From Candidatus Saccharibacteria bacterium oral taxon 488 (GTDB lineage Bacteria; Patescibacteriota; Saccharimonadia; Saccharimonadales; Saccharimonadaceae): DNA of 64,000 nucleotides. The stretch covers positions 62,001 through 126,000 of the forward strand of contig CP039999.1 of assembly GCA_013099195.1 (NCBI GenBank), read 5' to 3'. Made by a program: the position numbers and the translations under genes. Each line of letters starts with the position of its first letter. Position 1 is the first letter of the stretch. The notes below the pieces were generated by a model, which was not told where the DNA came from, made no database searches, and saw only the letters and a list, made by a program, of their open reading frames with translations. Below are positions 50,025-58,402 of the stretch, in pieces.

Positions 50025-51030
50025 GAAAAAGGACAAACGCTCACTGCCGTCACGGATTACCAATGACACGGTCGCGGAGCATCGCGAAAAGGTGCTGGCT
50101 GGTGGGCGCAAACACAAATACCCGATACAATACTCCAAACATAAACTAGTCTGGAACACGGTATTTATTAGTATTGCTGGACTCGTGACGGTGATTGTCC
50201 TATTGTATCTGCAACTCTATGTCTGGAAGGACACAAGCGATTTAGCATATCGTATTACCAAAATTTTGCCGCTACCGGCCGGTTCAGTTGAAGGGGAATT
50301 TGTGCGCTATAGTGATTATTTACTATATAACCGCGGTAATATGGCGGTGCTTAAGACTCAGGGTCAAGATCAGGCTGGTGATAAAGTCGCTTTTCAGCGG
50401 CAGCGGGCCATGAACCAAGCGGTGCAGGATGCATATGTGCGTAAGCTAGCGAGAGAAAGGGGTATATCAGTTGATGATCGAAAAGTTGATGAAGAGATGG
50501 ACCGCCAGCAAAAGGATGCCGGCCTGTCAAAAGAAGCCTACCGTTCGGCGGTAAAAGATATGATTGGCTGGTCGCTTGATGAGGCGCGTGATGGCATTAG
50601 GGCATCGCTGCTGCGCTGGGAAGTATCGTTTGCCGTTGATGAAGCGGCGGCCAACCTTGTTAAGGAAGTTGAAGCACAGCTCAAGGCCGGTAAATCGTTG
50701 ACCGATGTCGCGGCGGCGTTAGGCGAACGAGTACAAGTAATGCCAGAGACTGTTGTTCCGAAGACCAACAAAGACGGTGGCTTGACCGAGGCGGCGATTA
50801 GAACCGCAGATGGCACGATCTCTGGGGTTATTAAGCCGCTCGGTGGCGATGGCTACTACTTTGTTCAGCCACGCTCACGGGATAACGGTTCAATCACCTA
50901 CTCATACCTCAAGATTCCATTGACGACATTTAAAGCTAATTTTGATAAGTTGATCAATGACAAGAAAGTTACCTATTACGTTCATCTTGATCAGCCAGCC
51001 GAACAAAAGTCTGGTGAGTCTGGTGAGTAG
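49999..51030 (+). CDS. Membrane-anchored SurA/PpiC-like chaperone
   Basis: From the ATG at 49999 (AAAGGAG upstream) it has 343 residues. A basic cytoplasmic N terminus, one membrane helix (VFISIAGLVTVIVLLYLQLY) and a SurA N-like helical domain (NQAVQDAYVRKLARERGISV, KVDEEMDRQQKDAGLSKEAY) precede a parvulin-like domain (AQLKAGKSLTDVAAALGERV, IRTADGTISGVIKPLGGDGY YFVQ). The parvulin part seems divergent, so isomerase activity is uncertain; chaperoning of exported proteins such as pilins is plausible. Confidence 0.8.
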   Translation: MLKKTTKGKKKDKRSLPSRITNDTVAEHREKVLAGGRKHKYPIQYSKHKLVWNTVFISIAGLVTVIVLLYLQLYVWKDTSDLAYRITKILPLPAGSVEGEFVRYSDYLLYNRGNMAVLKTQGQDQAGDKVAFQRQRAMNQAVQDAYVRKLARERGISVDDRKVDEEMDRQQKDAGLSKEAYRSAVKDMIGWSLDEARDGIRASLLRWEVSFAVDEAAANLVKEVEAQLKAGKSLTDVAAALGERVQVMPETVVPKTNKDGGLTEAAIRTADGTISGVIKPLGGDGYYFVQPRSRDNGSITYSYLKIPLTTFKANFDKLINDKKVTYYVHLDQPAEQKSGESGE

Positions 51031-51103
51031 AAATAGCCTCCGGCCTGCTCGTCATCATCTTTGCGAAAGCCTCACTCATCTGCTATAATTCTTGGGGAGA
51101 CGT

Positions 51104-51179
51104 GCCGCTGTAGCTCAGTTGGTAGAGCGGCGCTTTCGTAAAGCGTAGGTCACCGGTTCGAATCCGGTCAGCGGCTCCA
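51104..51179 (+). tRNA. tRNA-Thr (CGT)
   Basis: A 76-nt cloverleaf: acceptor GCCGCTG with CAGCGGC, D arm GCTC/GAGC, anticodon arm GCGCT TTCGTAA AGCGT giving anticodon CGT, T arm ACCGG TTCGAAT CCGGT, discriminator T and encoded CCA. TATAAT at 51084-51089 is the promoter -10. The discriminator T matches the T-box bulge upstream of thrS. The next ATG is 7 nt after the CCA. Confidence 0.96.
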
Positions 51180-51186
51180 GAACAGC

Positions 51187-51564
51187 ATGAAGAACCATAT
51201 TACAAACACATTACGACAGATAATGAAAGACCGCTGGCTACTTGGTCTTGTTATTGTTAATATCTTACTAGCGTCAATAATTATTATCTCCTTTGCTGTT
51301 ACTATCAAGCCTAAAGAAACCCAAGTTATTGTTCAGCATAGTGCATTTAGTGTGACGGGGCTTTATCGTGGTCACTGGTATTCGCTTTGGACGTATGGCG
51401 TGTTGCAGCTTATGATTACGGTTGGGCACATCATATTGAGCGCTAAGCTTGCTGTGGTACAGCGTCGAGACTTAGCACTGGCACTTCTTTGGCTCACAAT
51501 CGCTATATCAGTTATACTAGCACTGTTTGCTTACTCAATAATCGTAATCGCGTCGGTGGTGTAG
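51187..51564 (+). CDS. Small integral membrane protein
   Basis: This 125-residue protein has three likely membrane helices (WLLGLVIVNILLASIIIISF, YGVLQLMITVGHIILSAKL, LALLWLTIAISVILALFAYS). I recognise no family. Its ATG lies 7 nt after the tRNA-Thr CCA without a ribosome binding site, and it is 4 nt before the glycosyltransferase gene, suggesting a joint role in surface polysaccharide synthesis. Confidence 0.75.
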   Translation: MKNHITNTLRQIMKDRWLLGLVIVNILLASIIIISFAVTIKPKETQVIVQHSAFSVTGLYRGHWYSLWTYGVLQLMITVGHIILSAKLAVVQRRDLALALLWLTIAISVILALFAYSIIVIASVV

Positions 51565-51568
51565 AATT

Positions 51569-53254
51569 ATGGATATAGAAATACCACTTGGTAAACGAAA
51601 GCCGCTCTATCGATTTTTAGAGATTCTGCCGGGTCTGTTGAGCTATGGTGCAATTATTCTTCTTGTCATACTGTCGATTTTTAGTCCACTGCTTGCGTCA
51701 CTCTATCTGCTTATTATCATCCTGTCGATGATGGTGCGCGTGGTTGGCATTACCTATCATATGGTCGCTGGCCGTGCCAGGATGGATAAGGCGTGTCTGA
51801 TCAATTGGCATGCGCGTCTTGAAGATCTCGAAGATCCGCAGGCGGTATATGCACGTATTCGTGACCAGCGACAGAAGGAGGTCGGCTTTGCAGAGCACAA
51901 AGAAAACTTACGTCTCATTGCTTCTGCACAGCCAGGGTTTTTCCCGAAACCATCTGAAATTTATAATGCAGTCATCATGCCAGCCTATAATGAGAGCATT
52001 GAGGTAATCGAACCAGCCATTCAAGCAGTAATCGCTACTACGTATGATAAAAAGCGTATGATTATGGTATTTGCGTATGAAGAGCGAGGCGGTAAGGATA
52101 TTGACACAACTGCCAAGACACTGCAAAAACGCTATGGCAAGTATTTTCACGCCTTTCATATCGTCAAGCATCCAAAAGACATTCCGAATGAGGTGATCGG
52201 CAAGGGTGGCAATATTACACATGCCGGGCGCTGGCTGAAGGGGTGGCTTGAGAAGCAGCATATTCCGTACGGTAATGTTATTGTCACGACGATGGACTGT
52301 GATAATAAGCCACATGAAACCTACTTTGACTACCTGACATACGAATATATCGTCCGCGAGGACCGTAAGCACTACTCGTATCAACCGGTTTGCCTATTTA
52401 CTAGTAATATTTGGGATGTGCCGGCGCCGATGCGTGTGGTCGCGACGGGTAACTCATTCTGGAATATTATTAGCTCAATGCGCCCTCATTCGCTACGTAA
52501 TTTTGCTTCACATGCTCAGCCGATGGATGCGCTCGTTGAGATGGACTTCTGGAGTGTTCGAACGATCGTCGAAGACGGCCACCAGTATTGGCGCAGCTAC
52601 TTCTATTTTGGTGGTAACTACGGGGTCGTGCCACTCCATGTACCGATTTATCAAGACGCGGTATTGTCAGCTACGTATATAAAAACGCTCAAAGCGCAGT
52701 TTATCCAGTTTCGTCGTTGGGCGTATGGGGCATCTGATGTTGCGTATGTTGGTGAACGGGTCTTTACTAAGCAGCGTAATGTACCATTTTGGGCTGGTTT
52801 CTCACGGTTTGTGCGGCTACTTGATGGAAATGTGACGTTAGCCTGCAATTCGGTTCTAGTTGCTTTTGGTGGCTGGGTGCCGCTTATTGTTAATGCCGAA
52901 GCAGCTCGTAGTGTCGCCGCGCATCAATTGCCTGATACGGTGAGTACGCTGCAGCAAATTGCGTTGATTGGTATGGCGATAGCGATTTTTAGTGCTTTCA
53001 AGATTTTACCACCGCGTCCAGTTCGCTACACGCGACGTCGAAGTGTCTGGATGCTTTTACAGTGGGTGCTGATGCCAGTGACGTCTATTGTCTATAGCTC
53101 TGCTGCGGCGTTTGCCGCGCAGACTCGCCTGTTAGTCGGGCGATATCTCGATAAGTTTGACGTCACCGAAAAAGCTACAGCGGCGATTAACGCTCGCCAG
53201 AGGGCGGCTGCACGTAAACGGTCGAAGACCTCCCGCCGCGTCGTCGAGAAGTGA
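51569..53254 (+). CDS. Membrane-embedded family 2 glycosyltransferase
   Basis: This 561-residue protein has N-terminal membrane helices (about 19-60), a GT-A domain with MPAYNESIEVIEPAIQAVI, an acidic metal-binding DCD in TTMDCDNKPHET, a later acceptor-site acidic pair (ALVEMDFWSVRTIVEDG) and QFRRWAYGASDV in place of QxxRW, then further membrane helices and a basic tail. It would transfer sugars from nucleotide sugars to a surface polymer. It follows the small membrane protein by 4 nt. Its 3' end overlaps the convergent nrdR by 68 nt. Confidence 0.85.
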   Translation: MDIEIPLGKRKPLYRFLEILPGLLSYGAIILLVILSIFSPLLASLYLLIIILSMMVRVVGITYHMVAGRARMDKACLINWHARLEDLEDPQAVYARIRDQRQKEVGFAEHKENLRLIASAQPGFFPKPSEIYNAVIMPAYNESIEVIEPAIQAVIATTYDKKRMIMVFAYEERGGKDIDTTAKTLQKRYGKYFHAFHIVKHPKDIPNEVIGKGGNITHAGRWLKGWLEKQHIPYGNVIVTTMDCDNKPHETYFDYLTYEYIVREDRKHYSYQPVCLFTSNIWDVPAPMRVVATGNSFWNIISSMRPHSLRNFASHAQPMDALVEMDFWSVRTIVEDGHQYWRSYFYFGGNYGVVPLHVPIYQDAVLSATYIKTLKAQFIQFRRWAYGASDVAYVGERVFTKQRNVPFWAGFSRFVRLLDGNVTLACNSVLVAFGGWVPLIVNAEAARSVAAHQLPDTVSTLQQIALIGMAIAIFSAFKILPPRPVRYTRRRSVWMLLQWVLMPVTSIVYSSAAAFAAQTRLLVGRYLDKFDVTEKATAAINARQRAAARKRSKTSRRVVEK

Positions 53255-53654
53255 TGAGGCGGTGCTGAGCGGCATACTGGAGTGCCGCTATTGGATCGTA
53301 GCGTTGGAGAATCATGTGTGTTATTTGAGTGATGATTTGCGTAGATAGCGGCTTACCTTGCTTGATAATCTGTTGCTGCACAGTTTGTGCAAGGAAGTAG
53401 CTATCATGTGCTGCAGCATGCTTATTATGTTGAAAGCTACGGCTAATGCTTATGATGAGCTTTCCTAAATTGAAAGGGGTGGTTGACCCGTCGTGTGTTA
53501 GCACCATGCGCCCGTCTAGCGTAGCCTGTTCGTATGTCGTAAAGACTGCGCCACATTCTGGACAAGCCCGTCGCCGCCAGACGCTGGGGTGTTTCGTGTG
53601 CTTGCGGGAGTTTTTTGTAGTAGTTTTATCGTGAAAACAATTTATACAAATCAT
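53187..53654 (-). CDS. nrdR: Transcriptional repressor NrdR
   Basis: NrdR senses ATP/dATP and represses ribonucleotide reductase genes. This 155-residue protein has the zinc ribbon Cys3, Cys6, Cys31, Cys34 (ICINCFHD and RRRACPECGAVFTTYE) and an ATP-cone (LGKLIISISRSFQHNKHAAA, TQITHMILQRYDPIAALQYA). The region between the Cys pairs is more divergent than usual. Its C terminus, rich in Arg and Ser, overlaps the glycosyltransferase gene on the other strand. No nrd genes are in the window. Confidence 0.88.
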   Translation of the reverse strand: MICINCFHDKTTTKNSRKHTKHPSVWRRRACPECGAVFTTYEQATLDGRMVLTHDGSTTPFNLGKLIISISRSFQHNKHAAAHDSYFLAQTVQQQIIKQGKPLSTQIITQITHMILQRYDPIAALQYAAQHRLITSRRRGGRSSTVYVQPPSGER

Positions 53655-53764
53655 ATCAATATATTGACATATCGCTATAAAAAATACTAGTGGAAAAGTA
53701 TATAAAAATGTGTAAAATAGAAAAAACTAAAAACCCTCCGCACTGCGAGGGTTGTATGCAATAA

Positions 53765-53841
53765 TGGTGGGCAATAGAGGATTCGAACCTCTCACCTCTT
53801 CAACGTCAATGAAGCGCTCTAGCCAAATGAGCTAATCGCCC
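53765..53841 (-). tRNA. tRNA-Val (GAC)
   Basis: On the minus strand: acceptor GGGCGAT with ATTGCCC, D arm GCTC/GAGC, anticodon arm CTTCA TTGACGT TGAAG giving anticodon GAC, T arm AGAGG TTCGAAT CCTCT, discriminator A and an encoded CCA; 77 nt. It is divergent from the thrS leader. Confidence 0.95.
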
Positions 53842-53996
53842 GACTATTGTCAATAATAGCAGGAATTAGTGGTGAATGCAATTACCTCTTGCGGAGAGCG
53901 TAGGGGTTGGCCGTCATGTCGTTTCTTGGTGTAGTATTACGGATCCGCTACCTAGTCCATGCGTCGTAAGGGTTGCCCGGAACTTTTAACTATGAT

Positions 53997-54157
53997 ACGG
54001 TGAGAATAGCAAGGACAGAGACTAACCACCTCTCGAGCAACGTGAAAGCGGTTGCGGCGCACGAAACCAGCCGGAGCAAGAGTCATCGCCAAGGTGGAAC
54101 CTCCTGGCTCGTCCCCAGGACCGAGGCACGCACGCTATACGCGTTGGGCGTGCTTTT
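53997..54157 (+). promoter_or_regulatory. T-box riboswitch controlling thrS
   Basis: The leader holds AAGGTGGAACC at 54091-54101, a good match to the T-box core, followed by a terminator: GCACGC (54126-54131) with GCGTGC (54148-54153), inner ACGC/GCGT pairing and TTTTAT. The bulge TGGA would pair with the UCCA end of a tRNA with discriminator U, which is what tRNA-Thr at 51104 has. A short hairpin GAGA/TCTC (54018-54034) shows ACC, a Thr codon, in its loop, resembling ultrashort stem I T-boxes. Uncharged tRNA-Thr would favour thrS expression. Exact 5' end is unknown; 53842-53996 shows nothing else I can identify. Confidence 0.8.
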
Positions 54158-54179
54158 ATAATTACTTAAAGGAGGTTTT

Positions 54180-55991
54180 ATGAGCGAAGATAAACTCTAT
54201 GCAATGCGACACAGCCTGGCGCATATTATGGCGGCGGCTGTGCAGCGGGTATGGCCAGACGCCAAGTTTGGAGTTGGTCCGGTTATTGAACATGGGTTTT
54301 ATTACGATATTGATCTTGGTGAAACGAAGATCAGTGAGCAGCAGTTTAATAAAATTGAAAAGGTAATGCGACGAATCATTGCCGAAAAGCAAGACTTTGT
54401 GTGCACAAAATGCCCAATTGATGAAGCAATTCAATGGGCCAAAGATAGCCATCAGCCATATAAAGAAGAACTTCTTAATGACCTAAAACGTGCCGGGACA
54501 ACGGTAGCAAAAGATCTGGACGCTGCAGAAATGGGTACAATTGCCGAAGGTGATAGCGCGCTCGATGAAGTTTCGTTTTATACCAACGGGTCGTTTAAGG
54601 ATCTGTGTCGTGGACCGCATGCTGTAAATACCAGTCAGGTTGGTGCATTTAAGTTGATGCGGGTTGCGGGCGCCTATTGGCGGGGCAATGAAAAGAATCC
54701 TCAAATGCAGCGACTATACGGTGTAGCTTTTGCTACGCAGGAAGAGCTGGATAAATATTTGGAGAAATTAGAGCTGGCCAAACAGCGTGATCACCGCAAG
54801 TTAGGCAAGGAGCTTGATCTGTACACCACCTCGCCGCTCGTGGGGGTTGGTTTGCCATTATTTACACCTCGTGGAACTATCTTGCGCGATACCGTGGCCC
54901 AATACTCAAATCAGCTGCGTCAGAGGTTTGGTTTTGAAAAAGTCTGGACGCCGCATATTACCAAAAAGGATTTGTATGAAACGTCAGGCCACTGGGCCAA
55001 ATTTGGCGAAGAGCTGTTTTTGGTTAAAAGCCAGGAAACCAGTGATGAAATGGCGTTAAAGCCGATGAACTGCCCGCACCATACGCAGATTTTTGCTTCA
55101 CAACCTCGTAGCTACCGCGATATGCCGGTGCGCTACTTGGAGACGACCACTGATTATCGTGACGAGAAAACCGGTGAGCTTGGTGGTCTGAATCGCGTGC
55201 GCTCATTAACCCAGGACGATAGTCATGTTTTCTGTCGTCCAGATCAAATTGAGCAAGAGATCAATAATTTGTTGTCCGCTGCCCAGGAATTGTACGGTAC
55301 TATTGATATGAAACTGCGGGTTCGACTGAGTTATCGCGATGATTCTGATGCATATTTGGGCGAACGTGAGCTGTGGGCTTCCGCACAAAATCAGTTGAAA
55401 TCAGCAGTTGAAAAAGTTGGCTTGGACTATTTTGAGCAGGAAGGTGAGGCTGCTTTTTACGGACCAAAAATTGATTTCATGGCAACTGACGCTATCGGTC
55501 GTGAGCACCAAGTCGCGACAGTGCAGCTAGACTTCGTGCAGCCGCAACGGTTTGGTTTGGAATACACAGATAGTGATGGTAATTTTACAACACCTGTGAT
55601 GATTCACTGTGCGCTGCTCGGGTCGATTGAACGATTCTTGAGCGTCTTCATTGAACACACGGGTGGTTGGTTCCCGTTTTGGGCGGCGCCAGAACAAGTA
55701 CGTATTCTAACGATTAATGACACCGTCTCAGACTACGTTGATGAAATTACATCGATTTTATCAGAGGTGACCTTAATGAAACCAATAAAATACAACGATG
55801 TAAGATTTACAATAGATAGTCGTAATGAATCCCTTGGGAAAAAGATTCGTGAGGCGACTGTTGTAAAAATACCAATACAGATTATTGTTGGGCCAAAGGA
55901 TCAGATAGCACGTGTCGTAAGCATCAGGACGCATGCGGGTGAAGAGCAAATTCCGCTTGAACAGCTAGCTGAGTATGTACGGGGACTGTAA
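54180..55991 (+). CDS. thrS: Threonyl-tRNA synthetase, lacking TGS domain
   Basis: This 603-residue class II synthetase starts at once with the editing domain (MRHSLAHIMAAAVQRVWP, containing the HxxxH site; CRGPHAVNTSQVG with the SAD-type motif), so the N-terminal TGS domain of the E. coli enzyme is missing. The catalytic core has motif 1, motif 2 (RYLETTTDYRDEKTGELGGL), zinc ligand region MNCPHHTQIF and motif 3 (LGSIERFLSVFIEH), then the anticodon-binding domain (VRFTIDSRNESLGKKIREAT). AAAGGAGG sets the start. It is regulated by the T-box upstream. Confidence 0.96.
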   Translation: MSEDKLYAMRHSLAHIMAAAVQRVWPDAKFGVGPVIEHGFYYDIDLGETKISEQQFNKIEKVMRRIIAEKQDFVCTKCPIDEAIQWAKDSHQPYKEELLNDLKRAGTTVAKDLDAAEMGTIAEGDSALDEVSFYTNGSFKDLCRGPHAVNTSQVGAFKLMRVAGAYWRGNEKNPQMQRLYGVAFATQEELDKYLEKLELAKQRDHRKLGKELDLYTTSPLVGVGLPLFTPRGTILRDTVAQYSNQLRQRFGFEKVWTPHITKKDLYETSGHWAKFGEELFLVKSQETSDEMALKPMNCPHHTQIFASQPRSYRDMPVRYLETTTDYRDEKTGELGGLNRVRSLTQDDSHVFCRPDQIEQEINNLLSAAQELYGTIDMKLRVRLSYRDDSDAYLGERELWASAQNQLKSAVEKVGLDYFEQEGEAAFYGPKIDFMATDAIGREHQVATVQLDFVQPQRFGLEYTDSDGNFTTPVMIHCALLGSIERFLSVFIEHTGGWFPFWAAPEQVRILTINDTVSDYVDEITSILSEVTLMKPIKYNDVRFTIDSRNESLGKKIREATVVKIPIQIIVGPKDQIARVVSIRTHAGEEQIPLEQLAEYVRGL

Positions 55992-55995
55992 TCTT

Positions 55996-56610
55996 GTGCG
56001 TAGGCTAAGAATTGCAATTGACATTGACGATGTTCTAGCAGAAAATGCAATCGGGTTTGTGGCATTTAGTAATGAACGGTGGGGCACACGATTGGGTGTT
56101 GATGACTATAGCGAACATTGGTCAGAGATGTGGCATGTTGATAGCGAGGAGGCAGAACGGCGTGCTTATGTCTTTCACGACTCTGGTGCGATAAAGGGAT
56201 ATGCTTATATAGGGGGGGCGGAGGAGGTGCTTAGAAACATGTCGCAGGTGGATCATCTCATGGTGGCTACTTCGCGTTGCTTGCAGGTGCAAAGCGATAC
56301 ACTGCTTTGGATCGAGGAGCATTTTCCAGGGGTTTTCGCCAGTTCTGCGGTCTACTTCTCTGGCCTATGGGATACAGTGCACGAGGGCTCTCATAAACTG
56401 ACAAAAACCGAGTTAATCACGCAAATTAATGCCGATGTTTTAATTGATGATCAGTTGAAACATTGTTTAGCTGTTTCCGAGACTGGTCGTAATGCCATCT
56501 TATTTGGTGATTATACTTGGAATAGAGCAGATAGTTTGCCGGATAGAGTGGTGCGATGCCATTCGTGGTCAGAAGTGGAGGTGGAAATTGAGCGAATTGC
56601 CAATAGCTAG
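55996..56610 (+). CDS. HAD-like hydrolase, 5'-nucleotidase-like
   Basis: From the GTG at 55996 (GGGGA upstream) it has 204 residues; an ATG at 55975 inside thrS is an alternative. The HAD nucleophile motif is RIAIDIDDVLAENA, followed by a helical cap (AFSNERWGTRLGVDDYSEHW), motif II-like MVATSRCLQVQ, and motif IV ADVLIDDQLKHCLA. This resembles 5'(3')-deoxyribonucleotidase-like HAD proteins, but the substrate is unknown. It is translationally linked to thrS and the ATL gene. Confidence 0.75.
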   Translation: MRRLRIAIDIDDVLAENAIGFVAFSNERWGTRLGVDDYSEHWSEMWHVDSEEAERRAYVFHDSGAIKGYAYIGGAEEVLRNMSQVDHLMVATSRCLQVQSDTLLWIEEHFPGVFASSAVYFSGLWDTVHEGSHKLTKTELITQINADVLIDDQLKHCLAVSETGRNAILFGDYTWNRADSLPDRVVRCHSWSEVEVEIERIANS

Positions 56611-56911
56611 CTTGCGAGACCGGATCTATATTCTCATGGCGCAGCTACCTGACGACAAGGTGACGACGTACGGTGACTTGGCAGCACTGTCTGGACACCC
56701 GCACGCAGCGCGAATTGTGGGCGGGATAGCGCATGGTGGCCCAGAGAATTTGCCGTGGCATCGCCTAGTGAACGCGAAAGGTGGCTTGGCGGTAGGTTTT
56801 CCGGGTGGGCAAGGTGTGCAAAGGCAGCTACTTGAACAAGATGGTATTTATTGCGATGAGAGATGGCGGATAATTGATTTTGAGGAACGACGATGGCGGC
56901 CGAAACTATAA
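56588..56911 (+). CDS. Alkyltransferase-like protein (ATL)
   Basis: This 107-residue protein matches the DNA-binding domain of O6-methylguanine-DNA methyltransferase (VTTYGDLAALSGHPHAARIV GG then LPWHRLVNAKGG). The methyl-accepting Cys of PCHR is Trp (PWHR), the mark of ATL proteins, which bind alkylated guanines and recruit nucleotide excision repair. I start at TTG 56588, which has GGAGG 6 nt upstream and overlaps the previous gene by 23 nt. It overlaps miaA by 19 nt. Confidence 0.87.
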   Translation: MSELPIASLRDRIYILMAQLPDDKVTTYGDLAALSGHPHAARIVGGIAHGGPENLPWHRLVNAKGGLAVGFPGGQGVQRQLLEQDGIYCDERWRIIDFEERRWRPKL

Positions 56912-57777
56912 AAGCAAAATTACCCCTAGTTGTTATCGCGGGGCCGACTGCTAGCGGTAAGACCTCGCTGGCGATTCGCCTGGCAAAACAGTATAATGGC
57001 GAAATAATTTGTGCCGATAGCAGAACAATATATCGAGACATGGATATTGGTACCGCAAAGCCAACTATGGCTGAGCGAGAAGCCGTGCCCCATTGGGGCC
57101 TTGATTTGGTCAGCCCGGGTGAGACATTTAGCGCCGCACAGTTTAAGGAGTATGCTCTGCAAAAAATAAGTGAAATTCGCTCTCGGGGGCGTTTACCATT
57201 TCTTGTCGGCGGCACGGGTCTCTATATCAATGCAGTAATTTTTGATTTTCAATTTGGAGCTCCTCCCGATCCTACTTTACGGCATGAGCTAGAAAAAAGG
57301 ACAGTAGCCGAGCTACAATATTATTGTAGTATACACAACATAAAATTACCAGAAAATGACAAAAATAAACGCTATCTTATACGTGCTATTGAACAAAAAA
57401 ATAATATTAACAGATGTAGTACAGGAATTAGAGATAATAGTATCGTTGTAGGAATTGCTACGAATAAAGATATACTGCGAACAAGAATTATACTCAGATC
57501 TGAACAATTATTTTCAAATAATGTTGTAGATGAGGCAATTCGACTAGGCCAAAAATATGGCTGGGGCAGTGAGGCTATGACAGGTAATGTTTATCCGCTG
57601 GCCCGGGAGTCTCTGAATAAAAATATTACTGAGGGTGAATTAAAACAGCGATTTATCACGGCTGATTGGCGACTGGCGAAGCGCCAGATGACATGGTTGC
57701 GACGCAACCCGTTTATCATGTGGGTGACCCTTGACTCCGCTGAACACTATTTGTCACAACTTTTGGCTCAGGCGTAA
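56893..57777 (+). CDS. miaA: tRNA dimethylallyltransferase
   Basis: MiaA adds the dimethylallyl group to A37 of tRNAs reading UNN codons. This 294-residue protein has the P-loop AGPTASGKTSLAI, the DSRTIYRDMDIGTAKPT segment, HWGLDLVSPGETFSAAQFKE, LVGGTGLYINAV and a C-terminal RLAKRQMTWLRRNP. The middle part (about 120-200) is AT-rich in base composition compared with the ends. Starts inside the ATL gene. Needs dimethylallyl diphosphate, whose source is not visible here. Confidence 0.94.
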   Translation: MAAETIKAKLPLVVIAGPTASGKTSLAIRLAKQYNGEIICADSRTIYRDMDIGTAKPTMAEREAVPHWGLDLVSPGETFSAAQFKEYALQKISEIRSRGRLPFLVGGTGLYINAVIFDFQFGAPPDPTLRHELEKRTVAELQYYCSIHNIKLPENDKNKRYLIRAIEQKNNINRCSTGIRDNSIVVGIATNKDILRTRIILRSEQLFSNNVVDEAIRLGQKYGWGSEAMTGNVYPLARESLNKNITEGELKQRFITADWRLAKRQMTWLRRNPFIMWVTLDSAEHYLSQLLAQA

Positions 57778-57801
57778 AATTTATGGTACAATTTTTAATA
57801 C

Positions 57802-58392
57802 ATGATTGATGCGCTGTTCGGCTCAAAAACGAGGGTGAAGTTACTACACCTGTTTTTAGCGAACCCTGAAAAATCGTTTTATGTTAGAGAGATTACGCGA
57901 TTGATCGGCGAGCAAATTAACTCGGTACGGCGTGAACTATCAAATATGCTCAGAGTCGGAGTCATTGTTTCGAATAATTATGACAATAAGTTGTATTATG
58001 CTGCGAATCAGCAGTATGCATACTTCACGCCACTAAAGATGATTTTTGCCGATGAACGACCGAGTGAACAGGTTGACCATAACAAGAAGAACAGTATACC
58101 GTGGGTGAACGATATTGCTCGGCTGTCCGGGCTGAAGATCGCTATAGTTGCCGGTGCGTTAGTGCGTGGATCAACGAGTCGGGTTGATATACTGTTAGTT
58201 GGTCGGCTATCGGAGTCGAGAGTGGGTGTCGCCATTAAGAAAATTGAAAAAGCCGAGGGGAGAGAGCTGAATTATGCTGTAATGAGCTATGATGATTTTT
58301 ACTATCGTCTGAGCGTTAGAGATAAGTTTGTGATGGAAATAATGAATAGTAAGCACTCGGTTGTGGTAGACGCAGAGAGCATACTAGGATAA
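57802..58392 (+). CDS. Winged-helix protein with nucleotidyltransferase-like domain
   Basis: This 196-residue protein opens with an ArsR-like winged helix (DALFGSKTRVKLLHLFLANP, YVREITRLIGEQINSVRREL), then a domain resembling minimal nucleotidyltransferases (IVAGALVRGSTSRVDILLVG). The second Asp of the expected D-x-D is Leu and the spacing after GS is short, so catalysis is unlikely. It may be a regulator using a nucleotide-binding fold as sensor. TACAAT at 57787-57792 ends 9 nt before the ATG. It is 10 nt before the beta-lactamase-fold gene. Confidence 0.75.
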   Translation: MIDALFGSKTRVKLLHLFLANPEKSFYVREITRLIGEQINSVRRELSNMLRVGVIVSNNYDNKLYYAANQQYAYFTPLKMIFADERPSEQVDHNKKNSIPWVNDIARLSGLKIAIVAGALVRGSTSRVDILLVGRLSESRVGVAIKKIEKAEGRELNYAVMSYDDFYYRLSVRDKFVMEIMNSKHSVVVDAESILG

Positions 58393-58402
58393 GGAGACGT
58401 AT

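Noticed and set aside
53973..54161. 62-residue reading frame upstream of thrS
   Set aside because: It lies across the T-box core and terminator, lacks a ribosome binding site and matches nothing.
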